Shown: positions 11,405-24,644 of the stretch, piece by piece
How positions within the stretch are numbered: the first letter of the stretch is position 1
How the letters are laid out: each line of letters begins with the position of its first letter
Source of the DNA: Larimichthys crocea
Lineage: Eukaryota; Chordata; Actinopteri; Sciaenidae
Reading direction: 5' to 3'
Assembly (NCBI RefSeq): GCF_000972845.2
Contig: NC_040022.1
Span: 1,240,001-1,304,000 of the forward strand
DNA: 64,000 nt
Translations under genes and position numbers: made by a program
The notes under the pieces: generated by a model
Told to the model about the DNA's origin: nothing
Seen by the model: the letters and a program-made list of their open reading frames with translations, nothing else
Database searches by the model: none

Positions 11405-11720
11405 TCGTATTATTCGACTGATCAAACGTTGGTGGCGGTAATGCGCAAAAGTGCAGAAACCTGTAAATGTAGTGAAGAAAAAGAATGGATGGATGTAAAC
11501 AATGTGGGATTACGGAAAGATCTCAAGGATGCACACACTGTGTTTTTCCAAACATAATATTGTCAGTTACATTAAAGATATTCTTTGGATTGGAGCACAA
11601 GGATGGATGGATGGAAGCATGCCCCAAGCATTGCACTGATCAACAGTTGGTGGTGATAACGCGCCAAGATCTGTTCAATATGCCAAGAATGACAGAGCAG
11701 AAGAAGCCTGCCCCTAAGTA
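11405..11720 (+). repeat. Two diverged copies of a dispersed repeat block
   Basis: Two blocks about 210 bp apart share the order ACTGATCAA, GTTGGTGG, a GCG-containing TAA(T/C)GCGC core and a purine-rich AGAAGAA tail, beginning near 11418 and 11636. Each is associated with an ATGGATGGATG phrase. The GTTGGTGGCGGTAATGCGC phrase recurs widely in fish genomes. The arrangement suggests an old partial tandem duplication. Confidence 0.5.
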
Positions 11721-12372
11721 CAAATAGATATAAACAACATATGGTTCACAAAGGTCTGCTTTAAAGGTTTTACACATTCAACATGTTTCTTAGACTGGAA
11801 TGTAATTAGAACTTTTGTCCACAGGAATTTAAATAGCACATGAAGGAAGGAAAGGGCATTATCTTCCATGCATATATTATCTGTAAGTAACAAAAGGTCA
11901 AGGAAGTACAAAAATAGCAGGTATATGTTTGAGCGGTTGGCTCCAGGACAAGTTACGAAGGAACAGAAGCCACATGCACGCAGTCACGTACTGTACGGTC
12001 CAGAAAAAAACCTGGATCATTACTGATTTAGTAATTTAGCAGTTGTTCCCACAGAAACGCAGAACCGTGTGTAGCAGATTATCTAAAACCGTCGCATCGT
12101 CTTTGTGTCCTCATTGAGGTCAGGTTCAGACACCCGGCTGCATTTGATTACTCCTCATCAATCCACGTTCATATGTATTGTGAGCATTAAAGGCTTCCAG
12201 CTGCATGCGGCGTCCAGCAGACACGCCACAGACGAGACTGTCTGGCTCTGAACTGAATTACAGTATAAGCGCAAGGATATTACTGCGATGTAATATGGGA
12301 GAGGATAATCTGAGGCCGTGGAAGTTAAGATGCATTGATCTTTCAGTACATCAAGGTCACTTCCTCAATCCA

Positions 12373-12376
<4 letters not shown>

Positions 12377-12464
<88 letters not shown>
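12377..12464. repeat. (TG)44 microsatellite
   Basis: A perfect 88-bp TG run. Open reading frames across it code only for Cys-Val or His-Thr repeats and are not genes. Long alternating purine-pyrimidine DNA of this kind can adopt Z-DNA. Confidence 0.98.
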
Positions 12465-12468
<4 letters not shown>

Positions 12469-12776
12469 TGAGATGTGACTCTAGAAAAGCTGAGGATAAA
12501 ATCGAAGTTGCACTCGCACTTCTGATGCTCTGTAGTCGCACCGAGTCTGTCTTTTACCTGGGAAATGAAAAGACGGCCACAATGCCGTCCCTTTTTAACA
12601 AAAAAAGAAGTAAGAGTGGTAAGAAAACAAAATGTTTTAGAAGCAATGACCTTCAGAGAATCACACCTTGCTGCTTGCAGATCATGCCGATCGCCAACTT
12701 GTTCAAAAAAAGTCCCAAGATGATGCATAAATCAATGCCTCACAACCTCTCCCACATCTTTACTCTATGAACCCAG

Positions 12777-12777
<1 letters not shown>

Positions 12778-12811
<34 letters not shown>
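12778..12811. repeat. (TG)17 microsatellite
   Basis: Uninterrupted TG run about 310 bp after the longer one. Confidence 0.97.
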
Positions 12812-12814
<3 letters not shown>

Positions 12815-14224
12815 GTTGAGAAAAAAGAGCAGGATCAGTGCCTCCACATGAAGGCTGCCTCTTCGAGCCTCTGCCAGAGAAGAACTAGCCTTGCATCTGA
12901 GCGGAATAATAAAATTGTGTCAGAAAAGTGCAGGCAAATATTTCTGTAGCAGCCTCGTCTCCTCAGCCGCTCTCCTTCATGCTCCCACTGTTTTGTAGTC
13001 TCTTTGCCCAGATTCGAACGTGGTAGCGTACTATTTTCCTGTCTCATTCTCCCATATTGCTCCACTGTGTCTTGTTAATGCAGTGACCACTCCCCACAGA
13101 AAACCCCATATCGCACCACACAAACCACACAGGCCTCCTCTCAGACGAGAACCATGAGAGCCCCCACTTGCACGGCGACATCAATAATACAACTGAAGCT
13201 TCCCCCCACCACTTGTGTCTAAATATAGACTCCTTTTTTTGTTTAATATTTTATTTGGCCCTTCTATCTCTCTATCTCTTTCTCTCCCCCCTTTTCTCTA
13301 TCCATTGTCTTTAAATAGGTGATGAGGGAAAGATGTCAACAGATGAGTCTAGGCTTCCACCTTCCCACTTACTTCACATCAAGTATTCTTTTTTTTTTTT
13401 TTTTTTTTTTTGTACCACAAACCCCATTTCTTCAAAATGTGTTCTCTGCTGCTCAGTGGTTGCTCTCCTCGGGCCTTAAGTGTGTTAGCTTTGTACTCTG
13501 TGGCCTGAACTAAAGAGGTACAACTGCAGAGTTAAACCATTAACCTGGTTGAACTGGTTGTTTTTTTAGTCTTTGGTCCAGACTGAACTGTTGCCATGAT
13601 TTGATTGGTGGTTCAGTTCACAAGCAGGTCAATGATGCCACCCTCCACACGGCTTCAGACTTTTCTAACTTGCTCAGATTTGGTTTATTTGCTTCTACCA
13701 AGGGTAAGTAGGCTTGTACAGGATGTTTTATTTTGAAAGTTGACCATATTGTCTATTCTGTTTCTGTGTCTATCTTCTATGTGCTTCGTGTCACAGCATC
13801 CGTCCGTAATAGAACAGCTGCAGATTCTCTGTGTTGCGCAGCGTAAAGCTGCTTCTGAAACATGGCGCAGTGCTTCTGGTGGAAAAACGATCATTGTCTA
13901 GAACGGGCACGACCAGCTCTGTCAGCCACGGTGCAGCCGGAAAGTGTTAGAAGCCTTATCAGGTGGGATTGAGCAGTTAGATCTCAATAGCAACACCAAA
14001 TTTTGGAGAGACCAGCAGGTTCCCAGAGGATATATGCCAATGATATAGTAGATCCTTGGGCTGAATCTGAAATCATTACCTCATTCACTCATTTCCTCCT
14101 CCCAGTATAATAGATGGTCAGTATTTTGCCTTTTAGTGAACAGTAAAATGACATCATCACAACTTTGCCTCTGACTTCTCCTCTAGCACCACTTGAGGTT
14201 CACATCTGTAGTTTTAACTGAAAC
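12812..14224. other. Gene-free; T-run and plain sequence
   Basis: Contains a T-run of about 22 bases near 13389-13410 and pyrimidine-rich DNA at 13260-13310. No exon recognised. Confidence 0.45.
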
Positions 14225-14495
14225 AAACTTATGTTAAATAGCGATTGATTGGTGATTCCCATAACTTTTTATTTAATGGCACCATCAGGGCAAAATATAA
14301 TTTGTCTAATACCTTGGTTTATGACCAAATAATTAAAGAAAACATCTGTACTTTGTCTTTCATGCAAATGGTAGATCATACCTGCTGAATATGAGCATTT
14401 AGCATTGTAGTGAACATGGCAGCAAAGCACCACTGCGTGCCTAAGTATGGTCTAATGGAGCTTGTATGGCTGTAGATTCTTGTTATGTGAGTTTA
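14225..14495 (+). repeat. Dispersed repeat family A, copy 1
   Basis: Contains GGCACCATCAGGGCAAAAT, CTTGGTTTATGACCAAAT and GCACCACTGCGTGCCTAAG, phrases from an abundant old repeat of fish genomes. It shares segments with copies at 16270-16360, 19925-20130 and 40650-40935. Heavily diverged. No coding capacity. Confidence 0.6.
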
Positions 14496-14714
14496 AATAC
14501 TAGACAAAAGTTTATATATATCTATATATATAAAAATTTTTTTAATATAAATGTCAAAGTAAAATAGAGATAGCACTTTAGTAGTCTGTCAAAAGAGCAC
14601 AAAAAAGTTGCCTACTTTTTATTCTCTGCTCTTCAAGCAGAAGGAAATGCAATGAGACGAGTGTCCCACAGTAAATTTATTAAAATAATTGTCTTCCCAC
14701 TGAACAAATATAAG

Positions 14715-14734
14715 TTACGTCACGTGGGACGTGA
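14715..14734. promoter_or_regulatory. Overlapping CRE-like and E-box sites
   Basis: TTACGTCACGTGGGACGTGA contains a CRE-like TTACGTCA overlapping a palindromic CACGTG E-box, followed by a second ACGTGA. The dense ACGT clustering is seen directly. Activity is unproven. Confidence 0.3.
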
Positions 14735-16269
14735 TTTCAGAAGCGGTTGCTGCTGCTGCTGCTGTGTGTTTTTTAGTTATTAGCTGATCGTTGTGGTTCA
14801 GACCTCGCCTCAGACTGACTGAGAGGAAGGAGGAGATGTCCGCTCCACTGAGAGTTGACTTAGTGTTTGTTATATAATGCATCCTAATGGAGCACACAGG
14901 CACCTGCTGATGGCCAGATAGTGCTGATGCTGGATTCGGCCTGCTTACCCATCACTGTCTTCATTTGTAATTTGCGTCTCTGCAAGTTGTTGCTTTTGCA
15001 GTCATGAAATGTATTAAATTAGCTGGAAACAAAACTATCAGGACAGAAATCAGTGATACATGCATTTACAGTGACTGCCTTTACCCACTGCGTGTTGACT
15101 ATTTTACTAGCATTACAGTTCAGCTCATTATTCACGTCTTTTTAGCCCTTTGCTCCGATGCATTAACTTCAAACAGTTGTAAACAATGGATTAATTCTCA
15201 TTGTTTTAGCCTCATAAATCATTCCAGGTTGTTGTCTTAAGTCTGCAAACATATTTTCACAGGCACAGTCTAATGAGGTGTGCAAATTGGTTTTGGCGCG
15301 CAGGATTACGTTAGTGTTTATAAGGCCACCCCGGGTATGAGGGCAGGGTTTACCTGAACAGCATCTTACATCATCTAATGATGATGGAGTTTTTATGATC
15401 AGATGCAGGTTGGGTCATGTTTACAACAAAATGAACCCTCAACTGAGCTGTGGCATAAAAATTTATAGTTATGTAATTCCATTAGTGCAAAATAAAAATG
15501 CACAATGTTGCAGTGTAATTCTTCATTGCTGCGTGCTGTATTCTTTATGAGAAATATCTTAGTTTGTTTGTGCTTTTTCACACTTTTCCAACCAATCAGA
15601 AGTTGTTCACCACTGAAGTGTAAATATAACTGATGCAACTACAGATTCGTGATGCCGGAGGGGACTTTTCAGAAGCACTGGATCCAGTAACCGTCTACCT
15701 ACTTTAAAATCAATCACAGCACAAAGCCCTCTGTTCTCCGAAGACTGAACTTCTCACAGAAGCTTTCTTTTTTCTCTCACTGACCTCAGAGAGATCTGTC
15801 TGTGAGCAGGTGAAAAGTTTTCCAAATCTAAATCTGTAGAAGAAATTTGTCTGTTAAAGTACTCCAACTTTTTGTACTGTAACTGAACTGATAATGTACG
15901 AACTCGTGATTCCACGCTCTGCAGCGTGCTGTGTCGTAGGTATGAGTGGGCGAAGGCGTGCTTTCCATTCAACCTTCATATCTTCTCACATCAGCAATGT
16001 CTTTGTATGTTTTGTTGCAGCAGTCAGTTGTAAGTAACTGACTCATGTACAGTGAATTCTCGTAGACGTCTCTAAAGCTCTGGAGCAAAAAACATCCAAG
16101 CAGAACAAGTCGAATTCATTTGCAGTTTACACAGTTTAGTGAATGCAAGTAGTATCTTAATGTGCATGTAGAGAATGCAAAGTTAAAACAAACTGAATTA
16201 GATCATTTAGCGACGGCACTCCAAGAGTGAAATATCTTCAGCAACTACAACTCTTGCATGAACTGTCAT

Positions 16270-16360
16270 GTAATGTTGCTTTCATGGTCCCCAGGGGACG
16301 AATCCTACTGACTGTCAATCTTCTGACTTTTCATTTAGCGCCTCCATGAGGTTGATGTTT
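16270..16360 (+). repeat. Dispersed repeat family A, copy 2 (fragment)
   Basis: CATGGTCCCCAGGGGACGAA followed by ACTTTTCATTTAGCGCC and CCATGAGGTTGATG. The second part closely matches the piece near 20008-20040. Confidence 0.6.
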
Positions 16361-19300
16361 GTTCTGAGTGAGATATCTCAAAATCTGTGGAGTCCGTGGA
16401 ATTTGATCCACACATTCATGCATGTTTTTATTGCTCGGGATAAATTAGTTTGATTCTAATTAGCAATTAAACATGTTCAGCTGATGATTAAAGCATGGCA
16501 GCATTTTAAGGCAAAGCACTGTGGTGATGAAATTCTGCTGCCAGCAATAACAAACTATTCTCATTTTAAGAAAGAACTTTGTACTTTGTACGAATACAGG
16601 CAGTAATCATCTGATAATAATTAGCCTCTTTTGATTAGTCTGTGAGTAACAGTCTTATTTTATGCTGCACACAGCACGAGTCTGCGAAACAGCAGGGCAG
16701 AGTGAAAGGAGTTGGTTACCTCGTGAGAAGCTGGAGGTGTGCAGTCTGTTGCCTGCAGCTCTTCATCTAACAGCTCGCTGTGGCTGCTCCTTCTTTTTCC
16801 ATTACTCCCCGTAATGTTTGAAAATGTTCAAATATTTCAAAGATGTCAGGAATGACCACCGTCTTGTCTTGTAGATGCTTTTTTGCAAAAGATTGCATTT
16901 GCTTTGACGACTTCATAATAAAATCAATTCGTGTTTTAACAGTTAAATGTGTGGTTTGCATTAATAGTACTGCAGGGAATGTTACATGTGGTGCTTTCCT
17001 CAGTGGGCTACAAGCTTAGTCACAGTTGTGTTGCCTCAGTGACTTAACAGATACTTATTTACCACCTAATCCAACCACCCACCTATTATGAACCAAAAAA
17101 AACCTTAACAAGATTTCAGCAGCAATTATATTTACTCCAGTCTAACAGTATGTACTGTAAATGTTAATTTTCATGACCGAGGGCTGGTGTGACACAGTTT
17201 CCTAATGAATCCTCCTTCACTTAATTATTATTGAACCCTATTGTCCGCTGTGTGTCAAGGACAGCAGACCTTCAACACGGGACAACTATCGTCAGCTGAG
17301 ACCAGGACACAAACATTTCTCCAGAGATCGATGGAGACAACTGTGGTAATGGCCTTAACAGCCAAGCATGGAGGGCGATCAGTGGCCATTGATCCGAGCG
17401 GCTGGGGAACCGATGTATGTCCGAGTTAAAGGTAATGTTTCACTGATTTCTGAGACCTGTGTGGTCAGTAGGAAGTGACCAAAGTATCACACTGGGTCAG
17501 TAAGAGCTCTCTCCTCGCTGGCACCCTCAATTATTTACTTTGACTCTCCTCCTTTCCTCCTTCCCTCCCTCCCTTCTTCACTCAGTCAATGTATGTCTGC
17601 TTGCCTCTGTCAGCTTCCACCTCTCTCTCTTTTTTTCTCTTTTCCACCACACGTTTAATCAACTTGGGTCGAGCTCTGTTCAAGGGTTTGATGTTTCGGC
17701 TTTCAGATGCTCATTCAATTTTCCACCGTTGGCATAAATTTGCTGCAGCAGTGAGACCACTGAACACAGGAGCGAGATTCCATTAGTATGCTGCCTATTT
17801 AGCGCACGTTATTTTTAAGCTTTGCTTTGTGCATTTTTCTCAACACGGACTTCAACTACATCAGGAGTTCAGAGAGAGAGAGAGAGAGACGCTGGCTGAC
17901 TGAAGCTACACGAGTGGAATTTCATCATGGGAAGGTTTTTGGATCTTTAAGCTTTGGCGGATGCTAAAAGCCCGTCCGTACTCTCCCAGAAGGTTTCACA
18001 TGGTACACTGTAGTACATCTTCACGAACGGCCTGCGGGTACTCTGCATATACATAAAACACTGCCTCTATATTTACTCTTTAAAAGCCCTGTTACTTCTG
18101 CATTCAGGATGCTTTTGGAGCGGCTGAAGGCCGACCCACAAAGCGCCGTCTTTAGAGTGGATGCTTGTCAACGTTTAAAAAAAAAAAAAGAAGTATTTTG
18201 TCATTTTGCAATATCAGCGTTACCAAACAATCAAATGCCTTCCTGTTACAAGGCATCTGATAACTAGGACAGTAATGTTCGCTGACATACATAACACTCA
18301 GAGCCTGAATTATGTCATCAAGCGTGAGGCTTAATTTCTAACTCATTTTGTATGGTAGTTCTTGTAAACACTCAATAGTTTTATGTTAGTAGCTTCAGTG
18401 GAGCTTATTTGATATAGCTGTCTGAGTCAAATACTTTACTCTGCTGTAGTCTATTGATGTCACATTAACTTTGTTCAAGGCAGGTCGTCTATTGAACCCA
18501 CAATATTTCAACATTGTGCAGGAATATAGACGGCCTCTGGGGCTCAGCCGCCTGCCTACTCTGGAGACACACCTCAGAGCTCTGCAGCTGTCAATTCAAA
18601 CTCAATGTGCCTCACAGGTGCCAGCTCCACTCTGCCTCTTATAAGCCTTTGTGCATCGATCAAAGCGAACTGCCTGCCTGGGACTCAAAATGCAATACAG
18701 CGCATTTCTGCAAAGTCAAACTGACCAGTCTCTCAACTTACTGAAGGTTCAATATTGTCAGAGGGTTGAGCTGACACTACAAACCCCAGAGTGTAAGTGT
18801 GCGGTATGTACGGTGCTCTTTGTGCATGCATATCAGCGTGTGAGTGGCTGAAGAACGGTGTTTGTTGCGGTAAAATAAACCACTTAGTGTAAGATCAGAA
18901 GCATGTGCAGCATTGACTGATGGATCCCATGTGTATCAGCTACTTACATCGACCATGTGATCACTTTCAGTACTACAGGAAGCAAACTAAAACAGACTTC
19001 ACTTGTGTGTTTACGTATGCCACATTTCAACACTACAAAGTCATCAAATCCTTCAAACTAAAAGAAAGACTGCATCGTTTGGAGCGCACAGATTTCTGAT
19101 CTGACGCACATATAGACAGGGTGACATCTGTCTGTGCCTTTGTAAACCATTACAAGTCTGTCTGTTTTTAAAATATTTCACGACGTGACAGAATGACATT
19201 TAAAGGATGACTTCAATTGGATCTTGGATTGGATGTTTTTGTGTCAAATTGACTAATGGGGGCATTTATGAATTATGAATCTGTTCCAGTATTGAGTGAG

Positions 19301-19599
19301 AGAGCTACAGGCTGCAGCCGCAAAACAGGCAACAACGTAGTAGTCCTTATGGGTCCTGTCAAAATGCATCCATTGAATGAGCTCACATTGTTATTATGTT
19401 ATTATAAGTGTCAGACCACATGATATTAAATGTTTTCAGTTCCTTTCACATGATCCGCTGAATGTCTAACAAAGTTTTGTGTTTTGTGGAGAGATGACTT
19501 GTCGCAGCAGTGAAAACGTGAGCGTAGTGCCGGCCAGGTAGAGTTTGGATGAAGACTTTGAATTCAATGGCCACCGTATTTATTTGAGTTGAAGTGTAC

Positions 19600-19635
19600 A
19601 GACTACAAACTGAAGAGACTACAAACTGAAGAGAC
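19600..19635. repeat. 16-bp tandem repeat, 2.25 copies
   Basis: AGACTACAAACTGAAG is repeated head to tail without mismatch, then AGAC again. Confidence 0.95.
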
Positions 19636-19924
19636 AGAGAGGCAGGCAATAGGAAGTGGGCAGTAAACCAGCTGCTACAAGGCTGTGGAGCTCTGGAGAC
19701 TGGTGATGTTCCTGTGGGTTGTTGTGACCTTATGCCCACAGAGATTTCATAAACAGGATCTAGCAAAAGGTACAGAAAACACCACTGTTGTGCAGCACTC
19801 TCACTAAATACTGAAATCAAAAACTGTTGTCCTTATTAGACACTTTGACACAAAGACATGGGACTTGTTGTGGACACACTAGCAGCAGTAGGGGTGGCAA
19901 CTTTGGTCAGTAAACCATCTGGTT

Positions 19925-20130
19925 CAGACTGAAACATATTTAAGAAACTACTGAGTGGACTGCCATGAACGTTTATTCAGACCTTCATAGGAAGAAGCCT
20001 ACAAACTTTTCATCTGCCCACCATGAGGTTGACGTTTTTGTATTTCTGTTTATGTTTATAACTACGTCCCTATCAGCCTCAACTTAACATCACTAAGTTA
20101 GCATTTTCATGTAGACTCTTAGTTTTGTTA
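19925..20130 (+). repeat. Dispersed repeat family A, copy 3
   Basis: Contains GAGTGGACTGCCATGAACG, ACTTTTCATCTGCCCACC and ATGAGGTTGACGTT, then CTATCAGCCTCAACTT. Similar to copies 2 and 4 in this window. Confidence 0.6.
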
Positions 20131-21836
20131 AAGCAACAAACTTGCTGCCTTCCTCCCTTGTTATCTTGTGTTAGTGTCAGAATAAAACCATACAATAAAA
20201 CTTAACAGGGATTGTTTTGAATCATGGCTAAGAAGTTAATACGTTTTCTATCTGTCTGTTTTTCTGCAATATATTAATAGCTTTCACATAAGAATAGGTT
20301 TCAGCATCATATTTTTTAAAATGATGGATATTCTCTTGTAGTTACTTTACGACAACAACAAAATGAACAGTATTATCATGTATCCACGGTGCCCATTGTA
20401 GGTTTTCCACCCATAAAAGTTCTGCTTTTGATTAATCATGTTTACTGCAAATAACAGTGCAACGAAAGAAGCAACAAAACAAGCTGGCAGGAATAAAATG
20501 AATGTGTGAGATCCAGAGGAGTTTAACTTTTAAAAGTATCATCAGCACAGCCATTTGTCTCCCCACTAGCACTGAACACCGTCTCAGCTCTGTGCCATCG
20601 TGACTCACTGTGTGTCTGTGTGAGCGGGCATCTGTGTGTGCTATTTAAGGCGGTGTGGTCAGAGTGCACGGCCCGCTGTGTCTGTCTGATCTCTGATGGG
20701 AGAGGTAGCTCTGGTTGTGCGGTCATGACCCTCCCACATAGTACTGGGGCTGCGGTGGAAGGAAATGTGGAATGAATTTTACTGAGCACAATGCCCGCTC
20801 TTTAATATCCGCTGCTAATGCATCTGTGATCGAAACACCTGCTGGTGATCGCTTTCATCTCGCGCCCCGAAAATGATCCGATGTCATTGTCTGAGTCTGC
20901 TTTCTTCTCTCGATGGGGCACTACAGAAAAAGAGTTGGTGGTCTTTTGAAAAGCAGAACAATTGTACTGCATCAAAATCTTTCATTAGTGGCATCTCAAA
21001 GAAATAAATTTTAAGGTTTGAAAGCTGCATTTTTTTTTTTTATCTTCTGAGAGAGTGAACCTTACAGACATTTAATAGCAACAGCTGCAAACAGTAAATT
21101 GAAAGTTGAAGAGACACCGTCTTCGCTGTTGGACAAACTGCTCCCAGTTCTGACCTAACCTGACTTTCTCTGTCCCCACTAACTCCTGACCTGTCTTAAC
21201 CCATCGATTTGTGTTCTGTTCCCGCTGGTTTGTTTATCTGACCCAAGGCTTGGCTTGAATCTATCAGGAAGACTTCACTCCACTCTCTGCTCTTGTTTCA
21301 AATGGACAGGACATTAGAGTTTCTTTTTAGGGCCAGCACGAATTGCCAGTTTGCTACATAAAAGGCACCTGTCTACGCTGCTTTATTATCACGATTTTGG
21401 TCTACAGCGCTCAGTTCAAATAACGAGCAAGTCGCTACCAGACTTTAATCATCATCAGCAATTACTGCCAGTGATTGCTCACAGATTTGGCATGTTTACA
21501 TCTCAGGAATTACCCGGTATGAAGCGAAGCTAAGCTGGAATAATAGAGGGTAATACATTTTTAATTGTGACCTTTTATCCTTTCCTCTGTCTTTAAAGGT
21601 CATTCTATGATTGGGCAGAACATGTCCCTGACTTTCTGGGGTGGATGTGAAAGTGTCAAGTCCAGCATGTTCCTATGCAACTCAAATCATGGCAGCACGG
21701 AGCAAAGTGTCCTTGAAACATATGCTCTATCTCTAATTAAAGGGGCGCTCAAGAAAGGCCCAAAGCATATACCCACTAATTAACGGTGTTCATGGAGGTG
21801 ATTGTCATTACAGGTCAAGACATATCTATCATACAA
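20131..21836. other. Gene-free, no recognised feature
   Basis: No exon or repeat recognised. The part near 20630-20900 is relatively GC-rich and single-copy. The rest is AT-rich. Confidence 0.4.
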
Positions 21837-21844
21837 TGTGTCAC

Positions 21845-22324
21845 TAGGGGTGGGATAGGAAAGTTCCAATAACTTTCCATGGGAATTTAAGCTGGGGGAT
21901 TTTGGAAACATTCTAAATCGGGAACTTTCACTGGGAATTATGGACATTTATGGGAAATTGGTCAATGAAATGATGCTATCTGTCTACTGTATACTGAATA
22001 TATTTTCATCTGCTTTTTGCAAGTTAAACATTAATACCAAAACATATTTATCATACCATAATATCATCAAAACTTTCTTCACTTCATGTCCTCCATGGGC
22101 TCAAATGTGTGGCTTCAATAGAGCTCTGGGCTCCAGAGTCTGGTCCAGAGTTCTAGAAATCATCTGTGCCTGCAGTAAGAGGTGGAATAGCATAAATATT
22201 CAATTGTGGTTATTTTAGTCAAGAAATACATTTATACAAGTTATTCCTGTTTATTCCAATACATTCCTGTTAATTCCCATGGAAAGTTTCCAACTTTAAA
22301 AAGTCTGGGAATTTTGCAACCCTC
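21845..22324. mobile_element. hAT-type MITE, 480 bp
   Basis: The element is flanked by an exact 8-bp target duplication TGTGTCAC (21837-21844 and 22325-22332), the length made by hAT transposases. The ends are imperfect terminal inverted repeats of the AGGG type (TAGGGGTGGGA at the left, GAGGGTTGCAAAA reading in from the right). Subterminal inverted repeats are exact over 17 bp (AACTTTCCATGGGAATT at 21871-21887 and its complement at 22272-22288). It has no transposase frame, so it is non-autonomous. Confidence 0.9.
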
Positions 22325-22332
22325 TGTGTCAC

Positions 22333-24640
22333 CCATATACTCAAATATTGAATTAGAATATTGTAGAGTAAAGTTAATATTGTTCATGTCCCTTATGCCT
22401 AATGAAAGATGGAAAACAAACTGAGGCACAACATGATATTTGGGGGAAATGTATCTGAGTAAATGATGACGATGTGATAATTTTCACTCTTAAGGCTCAG
22501 GCAGAACGTGGGCTGAATTATAGACGCTTTCTGTCTGAACATATCTTTAGATCTGCCATCATTTTTTCTAGTAATTTACAAGATAAAAGATTTGAGGCAA
22601 ATCTAAAATAAGATCCTTTTTTGTAGAAGACAAATGTTTACTCTGTGTTCCCGTTCCTATATCTTGTCCTGACCCTCGGGTTTTAAACCACTGAACTAGA
22701 GCTCGCTCTCTAATGAAACATGTGTTTCTTTAGCCTTGTTTTCTGATGCTTTTACCTGCAGCCCAGTGTTTTTTTCTGAGAAGCGAGTCTGATTGGAACA
22801 GTAAGGAACTTTGGCACCCTAGATGCATGTTGTTAACCCAGATCTTCACTGAATCAATACTGAGGGTTGGACTTTAGGGTACCACACGTTTCCTCTTTCA
22901 CACTGACAGGCCACCTGGGCTTGACACAGTTGTTTTGGCTCAATGTAGGAACTTAATACGTTGTTACACAAAGGCATCAACCGTGAAACAGCCTTTCTGT
23001 TATTTGGCAGCACTCTCCTTTTAGAAAGCGGAGATGTACTGTAGGACAGTATCTTCAATCCCTACAGTTTCCAGAAGTTCCTCTCGCGGTCTCAGTGGTG
23101 TTCTTAGTAACATAACCTTTGAAAAGACGTTATTTTTCTGAATCCTCGCAGCAAGAATTCACTTGTGATTGAAGAGTGGCCTTGTAGGCAGAACACATCG
23201 ATACAAACCACAGAGAGCTGATCCAACGTGATGCCATGTGCACGGTGAGCAAAATTTGATACAAGTGGATCCATTAAACATTGACTAAATGTCATCAATC
23301 AACCTGTGGAGCTGCAGTCCTTGCAAGAAGAACAGATCCAAAAAGAGTTGCTGACATTTTGGCAGTTTCTGCTCTGCTCTTCTAAAATAAATGAAAACAT
23401 TGTGTGGCAGAGGCGGTTACATTTATACCAGCTCGAGCCATGTGTTTTCACAGTCACATGCACCATCCTTCTGTTTATTCATGAGCTTGTTGCCCTGGAG
23501 AATTGGGAAGAGTTGCACACAAGAAGTAAGTTTACAGCGATCCCAAACTGACAGATTCCCCCAATCTCTTTTTTTTCCCCTTCTCCATCACCACAAGGCT
23601 GCGTCCATCCAAATCTGGAGGCCAAGTGCTGTATTATTAGTAAAGGGTACTCCTCATGAACAGAGTGTGTGGGTTGTGTACAGTTCACACTCACAGACAC
23701 AGTCGAGCAAATGCCTCTCCAACGCCTTTTATCTGCTCTTCACACACAGCTGGAGGCTGAACAAACGGGCACAAAACTTGTAGCCAGTGACATCATTGTG
23801 TGAAATCTTCTGAAAAAGAGTGACAGTGATTTAGTTTGGTATTTGTCTCGACATATATTGGTAGCACTTTTTTTGTGTGTTTGTTTGTTCTTTTTTTGCA
23901 CATCAGATGACAAATTCTACAGCACGAATTAGCCCACCCACAGTTCAAGTCATCCATACAGTGCTCACATTGTGGTGGTGTTTACCCACAGTCACGATGC
24001 AAAACTCAGGTCATGCTTTGTTTTTGTGTTTTTCAGCTCATACTTTTTTTTTTTTTTAATTGCGTTCTCCAGCACAACACTTCCTCGTCTTTCTTTAGAA
24101 TTAAGTTATTTTTGCAACCTGTCATTTCTGATACAGCGAAGTTTTCATTTATTTGTATGCTATCAGATGTTGTTCTCTTCCTGTCCTCGTTATTCAAAAC
24201 TTATTTTCAAGCAGGATGAAATCTTTTCTTTTTTTTAAGCATCACTGTTTGTTTGCCTTTACAGTCTTATTCTGGCCCTGCATTGCAGTTGCAGAGGGGA
24301 AGAATAGGTATTTGTTCCCTGTAACCATGGACATTCAGAATGAAACCTTCACGTCGACAAGAATGGCAACAAGAAACACTGGACGTTTCACATTCTACTG
24401 ACATAATTATATATTGCATCTCTCACAAAAAGCCTGAAGGTTGTTTGATTAGATGGCTACATTTTCCTTCCATGATCCCAAGACCTAATAAAAAAAACAA
24501 TTCCAGCAAGATTCATTTTCACATGTTATGAAAAGAAGACATAGGATTTTCTATACACACAGAGTACATTAATCTTATGTTTAAATGTTGATTTTTAGCA
24601 AAAACTGGCTGTAAAATCTCCAATATTTTTTTTTTTTATC
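22333..24640. other. Gene-free, no recognised feature
   Basis: AT-rich single-copy DNA with T-runs near 24046-24058 and 24628-24637. No exon or RNA gene recognised. Confidence 0.4.
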
Positions 24641-24644
24641 TGTG

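Larger units (their letters stand above)
14496..19924. other. Gene-free stretch with a few repeat fragments
   Basis: Holds a GCT trinucleotide run near 14747-14763, an 8-bp stem (AGTCAGTT...AACTGACT) near 16022-16043, an AG run near 17871-17888 and a 16-bp tandem repeat at 19600-19635. No exon recognised. Confidence 0.45.

Noticed and set aside
12205..12770. Open frames of 86-132 codons around the TG runs
   Set aside because: They are Cys-Val or His-Thr translations of a microsatellite with no coding flanks.
17241..17431. Possible exon ending GTTAAAG|gtaatg
   Set aside because: The donor is good but the acceptor is weak, and the frames leading into the donor contain stops.
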